Shown here: one piece after another, positions 1 through 11,270 of the stretch | How positions within the stretch are numbered: position 1 is the first letter of the stretch | How the letters are laid out: the number at the start of each line of letters is the position of its first letter | Assembly: GCA_033002965.1 (NCBI GenBank) | Contig: JAURVB010012654.1 | Coordinates: forward strand, 1-64,000 | Source of the DNA: Piper betle | Taxonomy: Eukaryota; Streptophyta; Magnoliopsida; Piperales; Piperaceae | Reading direction: 5' to 3' | Length of the DNA: 64,000 nt | Translations under genes and position numbers: made by a program | Notes under the pieces: generated by a model | The model's input: only the letters and a program-made list of their open reading frames with translations | The model's database searches: none | Told to the model about the DNA's origin: nothing

Positions 1-150
1 AAACTACAAACTCAACATGTCTCTTCATCGGATCAGCTGGCTGATATGTTCACCAAGGCCCTGCTGCTTCGACCTTTCTCTGCCAATGTTTTCAAGCTCG
101 GCATTGTCCCTCTGTCTCGCTTGAGGGGGATGTTAGGAATGTATAATTGA
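1..150 (+). CDS. Ty1/Copia polyprotein, C-terminal end (partial)
   Basis: Frame 1 is open from the window edge to a stop at 148-150. It contains SSDQLADMFTKAL, followed by RPFSANVFKLGIVPLSRLRG. The ADMFTKAL motif is characteristic of the end of the RNase H domain in plant Copia polyproteins. The frame runs over a polypurine stretch (ttgaggggga) into the 3' LTR, as is usual in this superfamily. Only the last 45 or so residues are visible; the rest lies left of the window. No equivalent is seen in units B, C or D, so the insertion looks private to unit A. Confidence 0.85.
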   Translation, partial: KLQTQHVSSSDQLADMFTKALLLRPFSANVFKLGIVPLSRLRGMLGMYN

Positions 151-314
151 ATCTAATGTTTGGAATGTATAAGGGAGGGTACTTCTGTAAATATCTTTGA
201 ATTTCAAAATTAGGAATGTTGAGAAACTTGATCGTCAAGTCATGTAAATATAAAACCCTCCTTGTATTGCTGTAATTGCTTCTTCTTCAATGTAATTGTT
301 CAATTGTTTCTTCA
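131..314 (+). mobile_element. 3' LTR of a Copia retrotransposon
   Basis: The LTR starts with TGTTAGGAATG directly after the polypurine tract and seems to end with TTCA, giving about 184 bp. It holds a TATA-like stretch (tataaaaccctcc near 249) and T-rich sequence typical of short Copia LTRs. The flanking sequence on the right (cccattgcc onward) matches the spacer seen at 19670 and 41680, so the element inserted into the inter-unit spacer. The right boundary is inferred from where homology to unit B resumes. The 5' LTR and target-site duplication cannot be checked. Confidence 0.7.
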
Positions 315-866
315 CCCATTGCCCCCAGGTGGGCCGACCCATGACCTGGCCAGATCCGGCCCGCTTTGGCCAAAGGGGGGACGGGAAGCTACATGCAGGC
401 GGGGGCGAGTGGGAATTCTGCATACATATGCATGTGGGTGTACAATCATAGATCCTCACATCCTTTTTCATTTGTCTTTACCCCAAAGTTGGATATAATT
501 TATAATATTGGCTGCGTTTGTTAACCCTCTCACTGCAGTGCTCGCGCTTCATTAGTATTATGTTGTGCACGTACGTGTCATATAATGGAATAAGTTTACA
601 ATAAATGTCATTTGATCAGCAATTAGCTCATGGCCGATGCCTTGGATGTGTAGTCATGCACGTTAATGTATGCATCTCTACTCTATAAAACTTCATCTAA
701 TGAATATTTAGTAAGCGTGTATCCCGATGGAAATTTATAGCAATAATATTATATTTATTTTCTTATTGTAATGTGTGCGGATTTTTGTTCATTGAAACAG
801 GCAAACCCACAATTATGATACATTATATAAGGGCTGTAGTAAGGATGCTGATCCTTGAAACTCGTG
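315..866. other. Inter-unit spacer, no gene seen
   Basis: The left part resembles the GC-richer spacer at 19670-20110. From about 560 it matches 20160-20460 and 48000-48300 closely. These are the sequences 3' of the minus-strand OMT. No open reading frame here has family support. Confidence 0.6.
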
Positions 867-2595
867 CTAAGGGTAGAGCTCAATCAGCGACATTGATCCA
901 ACCACTGGGGTGATGTTGTATGATGTGAAACCTGCATCTTCAAACAACTTCTTCCATTCATTCTCGTCTCTCTCCATTCCATTTGCCTCGACCATCATCA
1001 ACAAATCCATGAAATATTGATATTGTGTGGCCATATGGTCACCTGGGGTGGAATTCACCACCATATCCAATATCATCACTTTACCGCCCTCTTCCTTGCT
1101 TGGAATAGCTTTTTTGCAGTTCTTCAATATCTTGACGCACTTCTCATCATTCCAATTGTGCAGAATCCACTAAAACATTGAACAAAACCCATTGACGAAG
1201 TACATCAGCCCTAAAGACTATATATATATGTACACACGTGTGTGTGTTTTCTTAGACAATATTCTATGCTTTTTCTCCAGTAAAAAATTGGCCTTGTTAA
1301 AATTTTAAGTGTGTAGAGGGATGGCCCATAAAAAAATTTTAATTATTATATATACATATATATACTACGCCACTTCTTAACCGTAGTCATTTATGTTCTT
1401 TAGGATGAAACCGCAGAAAAAATTTCAAAATATATCTTAATATATTGCTATGAAATTTTTATCATAAAAATGTTTATCTTATTACTAAGTACTAGAGAAC
1501 TAAAAGTGAAAAGTGTGAGATTAAGCTAATTAAGATATAACAAACATAGGAAAAATTAAATTATTATTATCTATTTTCTCATTTAATTAGAATTTGTCTT
1601 TGAAGTCAGAGTTTATATTTAATATATTAGATTATTAAAAAGTTTGTCTTATTTTTTAATAAGGCTTTATTTATAAAATTAGTGTCTATCTCTAATATAA
1701 TCGTTCATCACATGCGGCATCTGGCCTAGTTTAAATAATTGTAAACAAATGAAGTAATTTTTAGTGTAAACTAAACGGAACTAATTAGTTCAATTTAGTG
1801 CACCTTCAAGAAGACTGCATTTGCCGGAGGGATGGACTCGAACATGTCTCCTGCAACAAACTTCACCCGCGAGTCCTCGGGCAAAGCTGTAACCACCACA
1901 TGAGGAAGATCCAATACAGACACCACCTGTATGTCCGGAAATGCCCTAGCAATAGAACGTGCGGCGCCACCTGACCCGCCACCGACGTCAACCAGGGATT
2001 TCAGTCCTTCAAAGGCAGTGACGCACTTCTTCAGAAAAGTTGTCATTAGATACTGGCTGTCACTGACCATGGCCTCATTGAACTTCTTGTTGAAGTCCGG
2101 ATGCTGGTTGGCCCATTCCCAAGTTTCCACACCATGGCACATACCGAATGGTGTGGCCGGGGTGTGATCTTTGCCTTTGAACCATTGACCAAGGAAGTGC
2201 CATGGAGACACCAGGGACGAATCTGTTAGCATGGTAACAAAGGGTGACAAGTTACCTCCATTATTGTTGTTCGACGTGACAAGGATGCGAGACATAGGAG
2301 TTAGGAGGAACCCCTCATCACCATCCTCACGTTTATGAACGGAAAAGACGTTGGAGTGAACAAGGAGGCGCATGAGTCGGCGGAGATGGCTGGTTTTGTT
2401 TGGTGGAATGGGTATGGAGGCAGCGAGGTCGGCTATGTTGATTGGTGTTTGGGCATGGCTATGTATTATATCGGCGATGCCCAATTCCACCGCACACTTA
2501 ATAGACATGGAATTTATGAAGCTGAACAACAAGTTCCATAGCTGAGATTGAGCATCTATTGAGTATCGATGCATCTCTTCATTCATCTCAAACAT
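867..2595 (-). CDS. Class II SAM-dependent O-methyltransferase (isoflavone/flavonoid type), intact
   Basis: Two exons, 2595-1804 and 1169-867, read leftwards with a 634-bp GT-AG intron (AAG|GTGCAC and TTTTAG|TGG, phase 0), giving 364 residues. This is the usual length and intron position for plant class II OMTs, which transfer methyl from S-adenosylmethionine to phenolic hydroxyls in the cytosol. The dimerisation region is N-terminal (about 1-110). The SAM motif LVDVGGGSGG is at 201-210, and VLDLPHVV follows at 228-235. Catalytic His268 (WILHNW), Asp299 (ILDMVV) and Glu330 (GMERDE) match the His/Asp/Glu triad of isoflavone OMT, with the His-Asp spacing of 31 residues conserved. The chosen start is M1 of MFEMNEEMHR; M4 is an alternative. 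A TATA box lies 91 bp upstream. Substrate cannot be assigned, but the IOMT-like triad favours a flavonoid or related phenolic. It is the only undamaged OMT of the cluster. Confidence 0.9.
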
Positions 2596-3520
2596 TCATC
2601 CAACAGAGGTCACCAATGTAATGGGAGGATATTAGAACAGGAACAAATGATGAGTTGTTGATCTCCATTGTTTGTCCGCTGCAGATATTTATAGATGAAT
2701 TAATACGGTAAGGTATAAGCTTCTAATTAATTTGTGTAATAATTAATGTAAAAACCAATTTATAAATAAGAAGGCTAAGTTGGCCGAAGTGAAAGGTGGG
2801 AGAAGATTGGTCAATTTTTATTCAATTTTATATTTTAATGGTTAAGAGGTCATATTTTTGTGGTAGAAAACGTGAATACAGTGGAAAGTAAGTGAAAGGT
2901 TCTGGATGGAGAAGACGTGGATGCAGTGGGATCGTACAAGGTAAAGATAAAGATGTAACACGACAGGTAATTTATATCGGAATTTTTATAGGAGCTAGAA
3001 TTTTTATTTAGAGCCATTTAGTGGGTCCCACTATTTAAAATCCACAAAAATAAATAAAAATATAAATAATAAGGCTAATTATAAAATTTTTACTGAATTT
3101 AATATTTTTAGCCCTTTAATCTTAATTATCAAAATAATTATAACAAAAAATAATTTTAAAATATAAATTAATTTGCGCTTCTTTTGAAAATATAAAAGTA
3201 GGATCAAACGCAAGCATTACAGATCAAAAAGGATCACAGGCCAGACAAAGAAAACTAAGGACAAAACACTATAAAAAAGACAATGATCCATACTTGTTAC
3301 TCCTTTTACTAACACTGATTTTAGGCAACGATTTTTTTTGGCAAATTCATGTGGAATGATCAAGGTCTGTTACTATGTTAAGTATTTGTTAATTGTTAAA
3401 TTATACATTTATGCCACCAGCAGTTTAACAAGTGCAAATGCATGTTTTTCAAAAGAGTTTAGCTGTTTTATAATCAATGCCCCAAAAATTGATTCTTTAA
3501 AGTACTGTTGAATATTGCTG
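2596..3520. other. Upstream region of the OMT, nearly identical to unit C
   Basis: About 925 bp that aligns with 43054-43979 with only scattered differences. In unit C it is the left part of a head-to-head intergenic region. It contains AT-rich tracts and no supported ORF. In unit A it now ends at a deletion junction (3520/3521) that fuses it to the interior of the plus-strand OMT. Confidence 0.6.
2686..2693 (-). promoter_or_regulatory. TATA box of the minus-strand OMT
   Basis: Read on minus, TATAAATA lies 91 bp upstream of the ATG at 2595, leaving a 5' UTR of roughly 60 bases. The same octamer sits at the same distance in the unit C copy (43144-43151). Confidence 0.6.
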
Positions 3521-4327
3521 GACAGAGCAGTGGTACTACCGAGCCTAGGTATATTCTCACTCCCACTTCCAAGCTCCTTACTACAAATCATGACAATATA
3601 GGTGTCGTCCCTGACTCCAAAATGGTGTTGGATCCCGCACTAGTGAATACATTATTTTACTTGGGAGACTGGATCAAGATGGAGGGCACACTACCCTTCG
3701 ACCTTTGCCATGGGGCTAACATGTGGGTTGTGGAGGAACAAAAGCCTGATCTAAACAGAGACTTCAATGCCGCCATGGAGAGTGACAGTCAGTTGCTGAT
3801 GAGCTTCATTGTCACACATTCCCCCCAACTGTTCCACGGCTTGAAGTCGCTAATCGATGTGGGTGGGGGGACAGGTGTTTGTGCCAGGACCATTGCCAAG
3901 GCCTTTCCCGACTTGAACGTCAAGGTCTTGGATCTTCCCCATGTAGCTGCAGACTTTCCCAAGGATGATGGGGTTCAATTCATAGTAGGGGACATGTTCA
4001 AGCACATCCCATCTACCGATGCAGTTCTGCTCAAGGTAAACATTTATGCAATTCAAACTAGTCTGCTAGACGGCTACCCAGATGAAAACTTTCGCTCGCT
4101 GAATATACAGTAATTAAAAAAAAAGTTTCTTAATCTGTGCAGTATATTCTTCACTATTGGAACGACGAGGAGTACGTACAGATTCTCAAGAATTGCAAGA
4201 AAGCAGTGGCAAACAAAGAAGAGGGAGGAAAGGTGATAATAATGAAATCTTCAAAGATGTTGGCTTTAAGGAATACAAGATCACACCTGGCTTCGGTGTT
4301 CGATCCGTTATTGAGCTCTATCATTGA
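3521..4327 (+). pseudogene. O-methyltransferase pseudogene, 5'-truncated (unit A, plus-strand copy)
   Basis: Exon 1 remnant 3521-4035 and exon 2 remnant 4143-4327, separated by an intron of about 107 bp (AAG|GTAAAC, GTGCAG|TAT). The open frame includes LIDVGGGTGVCARTIAKAFP (SAM motif) and VLDLPHVA. Against unit C, the promoter and roughly the first 85 codons are gone: sequence equivalent to 43980-45235 is deleted. Exon 2 keeps YILHYWND with the catalytic His, but about 120 bp after GGKVIIM is deleted, which removes the acidic catalytic residues and shifts the frame. It is therefore non-functional, although the middle 170 codons remain open. Confidence 0.85.
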
Positions 4328-4604
4328 ATTTTGCCATATCATATGTACTAGCTAGTCAAGGACCCCCGCACAATATTGTGCCGGCTATGTTTTAATAAAT
4401 AAAATAAAAAGTTATTTATGCTTTTTGAATAATATAAAAAATTTAATATTATCAAAGTTATAAGAAGTTATTGTAAACATATGTAACTTTAACTTAATAT
4501 CTCAAATGCGATATCATATGTAACTTTTAACTTTACCTTAATTTTGCCATATCATATGTAACTTTTTATAAGAAAATATAAAAAGTTATATCAAAAACTT
4601 GTAT
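4328..4604. other. 3' flank of the plus-strand OMT with a 14-bp palindrome
   Basis: AT-rich sequence present in units A, B and D (also 23084-23360 and 50867-51150). It has a perfect palindrome GCACAATATTGTGC at 4368-4381 (also 23124-23137 and 50907-50920). Several copies of catatgtaacttt follow. No ORF is supported. The palindrome could be a transposon end or a transcript 3' hairpin. Confidence 0.5.
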
Positions 4605-5580
4605 CCTAGGAAGATCACCCTCGAAATAAGGAAGAAACAATTGCTAGGATTTGCATTCAACTTTTCCATCCCCAATGTACTAAACACATCTCTCAAGTGT
4701 TGTGGATGAGACTCCATATCATGGCTATAAATAAGTACGTCATTAACATAAGCTACACGCTTCCCAATAAATGACCGTAATGTCTCGTTTATGGCTCATA
4801 AAAAATTAGGCATATTAGGCAAACCGAAAGGCATGGGCAGCCACTCAAACAAGCCTTCTCGAGTCTTTAACACCATTTCCCACTTATCTCCTGGTTGAAT
4901 ATAAATATGGTGATACCCACTCTACGAATCTACTTTTGAAAATACTATTGTCCAACATATGATCCTAACCAGGCATAGGAAAGCTTTAACGAACTGTAAT
5001 TCTGTAAATAGCTCGACTATCCACTTACATTCGCCGGAAACTATCCTTTTTAGGGACAAGCAAGACCGCTGTCGTGCATGGACTAGTACTTTCTCTCACA
5101 TAACCTCTTTTTAAGAGCCCTTCAGCTTGTCTTCTAAGCTCATGATATTTTTCAAGTGTCAATTTATAGTGAGGCTTGTTAGGAATTGAAGCATCCATTA
5201 AGAGATCAATTTAAGCATCAGAAAATTGTTCAAGCAAGGAGGCACATGTTGGTGGCAAAGTGGATGATGTATTACTAGACTCCACATGTCTGGACACCAC
5301 CAAAGTTAGACATACACCATCCTCATCGACTTAAGCTTGAAACTGATCCAACGAAAGGCAAATAAAAGCAGTACTCCTTGGAGGCAATGTCTTTTGAGGC
5401 AAAAATTCATTAGTCTCATTGCTGTGGACCAAGGAGTAGGCATTAGTTCGACCATCCCATTTCATAGTTGACAGTTGAGGCTTCAGTTGACGGTTGGCAG
5501 ATAAGTGCCCACCAAAGTTTAGAAAACTATATATACATAGGTTTAGGTTGGGATTATAATATAGTAGGCCCAAAAACATC
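4605..5580 (-). pseudogene. Ty3-gypsy reverse transcriptase fragment (unit A)
   Basis: Read leftwards this is a decayed piece of gypsy pol. The more legible copy in unit D shows FSKVDSQSGYHHIYIQPGDE, then LKTREGLFEWLPMPFGLPN. The catalytic box is YVND where YVDD is normal. The upstream part (near 5280-5460) has GRTNAYSLVHSNETNEFLPQ, typical of the protease-RT linker. Frameshifts and stops break the frame, and gag, protease, RNase H and integrase are missing. The same fragment occurs in units B and D, so it was present before the units duplicated. Confidence 0.8.
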
Positions 5581-7250
5581 ATGATCTGGATTTGTGTTTT
5601 TAAAACAAACTCGAGGGATTTAAGCTTTAAGGGTTATTAATCCGATAATACGATCGATTAAATGACCCATATGGAATGGGATACAATAAATCTACTTTTT
5701 GACACGTCTGCTTACCGGTCATATCAAATCACAATAGAAGAGAAAATCAAACTAGAATCGAGTCCTAAATGGACATGTAGAAGCTTTAATCGTGTCCAGA
5801 TGCTTAGGCGGCGAGCTCTTAGTCTGTACCTATATATCAAATTTAAAAGTTAACGCCTACTATCTGAATGATGTATTCACACATTCTAAATAACACCCAC
5901 ATTAGCCCTATTTACATCATGATTATCTTAATAACATTGCAGTTAATTAGCAGCTCATACTCAATTTACCTAATTAGTTCAGTAGCATTAATTCAATACA
6001 ATTCAAATTATGTAAATACTTTTTATTCACAATCAAGGTATTTAATTATCTCAATCAATCAAGTCCTAATATGCTATGGTAATAATTATCAATGTTAAAT
6101 AGTTAAGTCAAAGTTAATTATAACCCGTGTCGTTGGTAGCAGCGACAACAATCAACGGCAATCAGTGCTGATTAGGTTTGGTCGTGTCTCTCTGGAATCT
6201 AATTCGGCACTCGGTGGTGTTTAAAGTTAGATTGGGTTCAACAGAAGGAATTTGGCCAAAATTTGATGTTTTCTGGAGAATCCGGCAATTTTCATCATTT
6301 TCTGGTAGTTTCTATCTTTTTCCGACTATTTCTGGCTGACGAGGTGGCGTGGTCGAGGCTATGGGTCAGCGTCGGCTCGGTGAGCTCGACATGACCATGA
6401 TGAGGATGTGGGCGATAGCGGCGGTGACGGTAGTCAGTGGTGGCCGTGGGTGTCGGGTAGGAATGCTCAATCAGCCTTGGGCCAGTCTTGGTGGCAGTAC
6501 ACGGGACGAAAAAGATCGCCTGGGTCGAAGGGACGGCGACGGCGGCACGATGATGACGGAGTAGCACGGTAGGCGGCAGAGTCAGACTCGGGAGCGCGGT
6601 ACTGGTTCGTGGCTTCTTTGTGTTGGGGAGGCCAGGCGACGGCCGGGAAGGTGACTGCCGCGGCCGGAGGCAGCTATGACAACGGTGATCGGGCGGCGAT
6701 CAGGTGAGAGGAAGAAACTTCGGGGGAAAGTTTCGGTGGAAATTTTGTAATTAAAAATTAACTCGACACCGACTTGAGTTAAAATAATAACTAACTCTTA
6801 ATAAATTCTTAAAAAATCCAAAAAAATGAAAAATACCATAAAATATAATACACTCAATAACATCAAAATGACATGCTATATAACTAATAACCCTCCCAAA
6901 CTACTATATAACGCGTCATAATACATTATTCGGCCTAAAAATAATTTTACGATCAAACACATAAAAAAAATAATTGACATACTATCATATACTCTGATAA
7001 CTCATTTTTTATCATTTTTCTGACATTATCACCATATAGGTGGGTACACTTAACCTTCATTGCTCATAACACATGGTTGGCCTCGAATCAGCACACGCGT
7101 TATGCACCTGATTCGAACTGAACCAACGATTGAACAGATTATTTTGCTAACGTAAAACTCTGATTTAAGCCCCGAGTTTTACACACCCTATTAGAATTAA
7201 CTACGTGATCCCGTTTAGATTCAATAAGGAGCAGTGAAGAGCTCTATACT
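5581..7250. repeat. Gypsy-LTR-like repeat block (copy 1, unit A)
   Basis: The block starts with a cctcgag-rich stretch shared with 12600, continues through an AT-rich part, has a GC-rich core (about 6120-6720, 60% or more G+C by eye), and ends in AT-rich sequence with aattattttTAGGCCGAATAAT-like text on minus. This layout, with a GGCGG-rich segment, resembles a Ty3-gypsy LTR and leader in minus orientation. The same architecture recurs at 12540-14660, 24340-24797 with 29336-30500, 33690-35600, 52130-53800, and 59810-60160 with 63130-63900. ORFs in the GC-rich core are not conserved and are not called. Confidence 0.55.
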
Positions 7251-7408
7251 AATCTGGTATAATCTATCCTATTAATAGTAAAAAATAGTAAAAAAATTAA
7301 TAGCAATTAATAGTAAGGGAATTAAACTAGCCAAAGACATGCAATGTTTGGGATACATTTAAAACTTATTATTAATATATATTTAAAATATACCAATTAA
7401 TTTCATAA

Positions 7409-7784
7409 GAGGCAACCAAATATAATGAAATTGAATTATAAACCATTAAATCACACAAAAACTTAATAAAGCAGTACCCGGTGGTTCCTTTTTTTGTTTT
7501 AGAAAAGACTTTCCCAATCACCCTCTCTCCCTCCCCTCCACCTTTGGATATAAAGACACCTTCCCATTTCCATATCAATCACCACAAACTATTCTAAGAA
7601 TTCTTTAAAAAAAAGGAAACTGAGAAATAAAGATGAAAGTCATGCGTGCAACAAAGCAGAATAAATACGACAAAAAATCAACAACTAAATATTGGCAGAA
7701 GAAGATGCTAAACAGGGAAAATGGCGATTGCTAGATGATTAATGAATTGCATAGAAGTCACTTGAACCACCTACAACCTAACAG
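7409..7784. repeat. 376-bp direct repeat, left copy (flanks the PPR fragment)
   Basis: Runs from gaggcaaccaaatataatga to ctacaacctaacag and is repeated almost exactly at 8662-9035. Units B (30514-30890) and D (53995-54366) have a single copy and no PPR sequence. No coding content. Confidence 0.8.
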
Positions 7785-8552
7785 GGAAAATGTGCCTATA
7801 AATCTTCAATGAACACTCCATGTCACCAAATTTACCATACATATCAACCAGGGTTGTCCCAACAAAACAATCTGAATCATGTCCTGTCTTGATGCTCAAT
7901 GCATGAATTTGCTCTCCAGTACTCTTTTCTGAACAACACACACCTTGATCACACTGCTGAAAGTGAACTCTGTGGGCCTCATATCAATATCCCGACGAGC
8001 TTGAACAAACAACTCAAGTGCTTCTTGATATGAGCCACAAGAAACAAAACCAGATATCATTGAATTATATGTAACATGATCCCTAATCAAACAGTGATAA
8101 AAAATAGATGCTGCAAAGTCCAAGCCTCAAGTTTCGAGTACATGTCAATGAGAGATGCTTTTACAAATGGGTCCAAACCATAACCTGATATACCCACTTG
8201 AGCATGAATTTGTTTACCCTCGTTAACCAACTTAAGCTTTGAGCATACTAAATTCAAACTTGAAAAGACAAACTGGTTAGTACGCAAATCATTCCTCTGC
8301 AATTCTGGAACCAAATGGAGTGCAAGATGGGGCTCTCCTGATCGAGAGTAACCAGATATGAAAGTGGAAAAAAGAAACCAAATTTCTATCAGAGATTTCA
8401 TTAAACAAATTCCGGGCAGAATGCATATCCTGTAGTTTCACATACATGTTGAGCAGGTGATTAACAAGCATGGTTTCAGGCAAAAGCCCACTTTTAAATA
8501 CCTGAGCATGGATTGCAGCACCATTACTAAGTGATCTTTGTGTGCACACGTT
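7783..8552 (-). pseudogene. PLS-class pentatricopeptide repeat (PPR) gene fragment
   Basis: Three overlapping minus-strand frames (8549-8289, 8401-8087, 8123-7896) together form about 260 residues of PPR repeats. Recognisable pieces include AAIHAQVFKSGLLPETMLVN, HLLNMYVKLQDMHSARNLF, VTYNSMISGFVSCGSYQEAL and, in the last part, TTLVDMYGKFGDMECSL before a stop. Intact PPR proteins of this type bind organellar RNA; alternating long and short repeats and 'AxxIHA' signatures mark the PLS subclass. At least two frameshifts separate the pieces, no E or DYW domain follows, and no organelle-targeting N-terminus is visible. It lies between two direct repeats and is absent from units B and D. Confidence 0.8.
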
Positions 8553-8661
8553 TTAACAGCAAAAACAATAAAAGCACGTGTTGGAAGTGACATTGTCACC
8601 ATGAGACTTGGTCATGGTAGCAAATAGCTGCAAGCAATGACAGCGCACGAACATAAAACAA

Positions 8662-9035
8662 GAGGCAACCAAATATAATGAAATCGAATAATAAACCATT
8701 AAATCACACAAACACTTAATAAAGCCAATACCCGGTGGTTCCTTTTTTGTTTTGGAAAAGACTTTCCCAATCACCCTCCCTTCTTCCCTCCACCTTTGGA
8801 TATAAAGACACCTTCCCATTTCCATATCAATCACCACAAACTATTCTAAGAATTCTTTAAAAAAAGGAAACTGAGAAATAAAGATGATAGTCATGCGTGC
8901 AACAAAGCAGAATAAATACGACAAAAAATCAACAACTGTATATTGGCAGAAGAGGATGCTAAACAGGGTAAATAGCGATTGCTAGATGATTAATGAATTG
9001 CATAGAAGTCACTTGAACCCCCTACAACCTAACAG
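8662..9035. repeat. 376-bp direct repeat, right copy
   Basis: Partner of 7409-7784. Differences are a handful of substitutions and short indels. Confidence 0.8.
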
Positions 9036-9411
9036 TGTTAAAACTCTGGTTTAAAAGGAAAAAATTACGACTGAACAATGGCCATGACATATCATATCTA
9101 TTCTCCTCTCTCGATTCCCACCATTGCTCTCTGCCAGCCGCCACCCTCAATTGAATCCCTATCCTATTCCTACCTTACCAACCTCTGACTTCTTCTATTT
9201 CTTTATGATTCCTTCATGCACCCTTTCTGAGCATTCTTGATTGTGAGTGCAAAATTGTGCATCTCTATGTCTGGGTTCTCCCAAGGTTTCTCAACCACTA
9301 TCATTCGTTTTAACTTATTGAAATTCATTTTCATATGCACAACATGTATAATTTGTGCGCTTTTTCTTGTTAAAATAGTCCTACATCTCTAAACGAGAGG
9401 TGGTGGTGTGT

Positions 9412-9454
<43 letters not shown>

Positions 9455-11270
9455 GCTATTCTATTAGTCTCAAACACCACACACAGATGTAGGATTATTC
9501 CAACATTCTCAAACTTTCCAGAGAGATTATTCCAACATTATCAAACCGTGCGATTATAATTTTACATTCTTAGGAGCCAAATAATTTTTTTAAAAATGAG
9601 CAAATGATGTTTATAAAAAAATGGCCAATGATGTTAGAAGCCAAGAAATTATATAAAAAATAGGCCAATGATGTTTCCTAATGCTGAAATTGATAATCTT
9701 AATGATTTATAGTATTGATAATCTTAATGATTTCCGGTAGTAATCCGGTGGAAATAAGTAACTTAAATCATTAGGATTTACTGGAAAATATCATTAATCA
9801 AGCATCTTCATTTCGTGTAAGTAAAGGGGCGAGTGTTGTGATTTGAGCAAGCTCTGTAAAGAAGAAAGAAAACAAGCAAAAGAGTACACTAGAAAGGTGA
9901 CAAACAAAAGAGGGTTATGTACCGTGGGGAAAGAAAACTCTTAGCCGGGTCCTGACCCCCGAGTGGTGGCTGCCACCGACAGTGAGGAGCGGGTGGAGTC
10001 GGGAGAAAGGAGGGAGTTAGGGATTTAGGGGGTGGGCGGCTGCATCATCAAACTACCCAGCGTCATGGTTAGAATAAATCGGCCGATTCACAAAATAAGC
10101 TGATGAATCGGTCAATTTTACTCGGATTGGCAGGTTGCCGGTTCACAAAATATAGGTTGAATTGCCTTTTTGAAATTACCCAATTTACTCCTATTCCACC
10201 CACCATTCTCATTAGACCGATTCAGTCCAAAGATCACTTAAAACATTACTTATTAACTCATCGAAGGAATACGGTATTAGGGATCTCGTGTAGCTAAGTA
10301 TTAGCAAATTCGCTGTAATACTTGCATGATTGACTTAAATCTTCTTAATTGAATAAGATTAACTTAATTATTAGAGTTAATTTTTAAAATACCTCAATTA
10401 AAAAGATTTAATCCAATCATGTAAGTGTTGCAGTAAATTCTGAACCCTAAAATACGTTCAAACTAAAATCTACAAAACTTTCTAGGATCCTCACTATCAT
10501 GTTGTTCGACTCTTCCTTTTCGCCTTCTACGCCCCGAATCCTATCTCTTCCAACAGCTGCCTCCCTTGGAGTCCATGTTTGGCGTTCTACTTTTCTAAAA
10601 ACTCTATTTTTTAGTATTTTGTTAGATTTAATATTTTTCTTGGTCTTTATTTTTTTCTAATAATTCTCATTTCAATTTTTGATAAATATTTGTTTGTTCA
10701 TTTGGCTATCTAAGATGCTAGTTTCGAGACTACAATGTTGTGGAAATGTAGTGGGGATGTGGATGTTGGTCATTGATTTGGTGGGTATGGAAATGATATA
10801 TAATTTAATATATATACAATTTTTTTCTGCTAGAAATCAGTTTACTCTTTTGAATTTGGTGGGCATGCTTGAATTGTTTTTTCAACAATGGAGGGAAAAA
10901 TGTTTGCATGAATCTGGTCTGTTGGTTCATTGATTCGGTAGCGTTGGGATAGATAGTGAGGTGGAAATTGAGAACAGATTTGGTTGGTGTTCTATTGATT
11001 TTTTTATATGGGCATTTCTTGAATTATAAAACTACTTTATTATATTGTTATTATGCAGCTTTTGTGATTTGTGAGTTGTAAGATGTTTTAGTTTTTTTTT
11101 ATATGAATTGAGCATGGAATTTAAAATTTTTTATATCGTTGACTCTATTATGCCATATTGAACATTTAGACATATGAACATTTTTTGAAGGTTTTGTTAA
11201 TTGTTAAGATTTATTTTTATTGTTTCATTATCCTTTGCTATATCATTATAAGATGTGGAATTGTTATTGT
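9036..11270. other. Long non-coding block repeated in units A, B and D
   Basis: Corresponds to 30890-33090 and 56826-58460. It contains a (TA)n tract (about 9413-9451), a CT-rich stretch, and poly-T/AT-rich sequence. Two exon-like stretches are noted without a firm call. On plus, 10498-10610 starts MLFDSSFSPSTPRILSLPTA. On minus, 9880-10060 corresponds to a unit B ORF with RPSSPQIPNFRLSLDSTRSS (31636-31920). Either could be the first exon of a lost gene. In unit A the minus-strand frame is broken by an early stop. Confidence 0.4.

Noticed and set aside
6295..6567. ORFs in GC-rich sequence near 6300-6570 (and equivalents at 29470 and 53029)
   Set aside because: Open frames arise from high G+C; frames differ between copies, so they are not genes.
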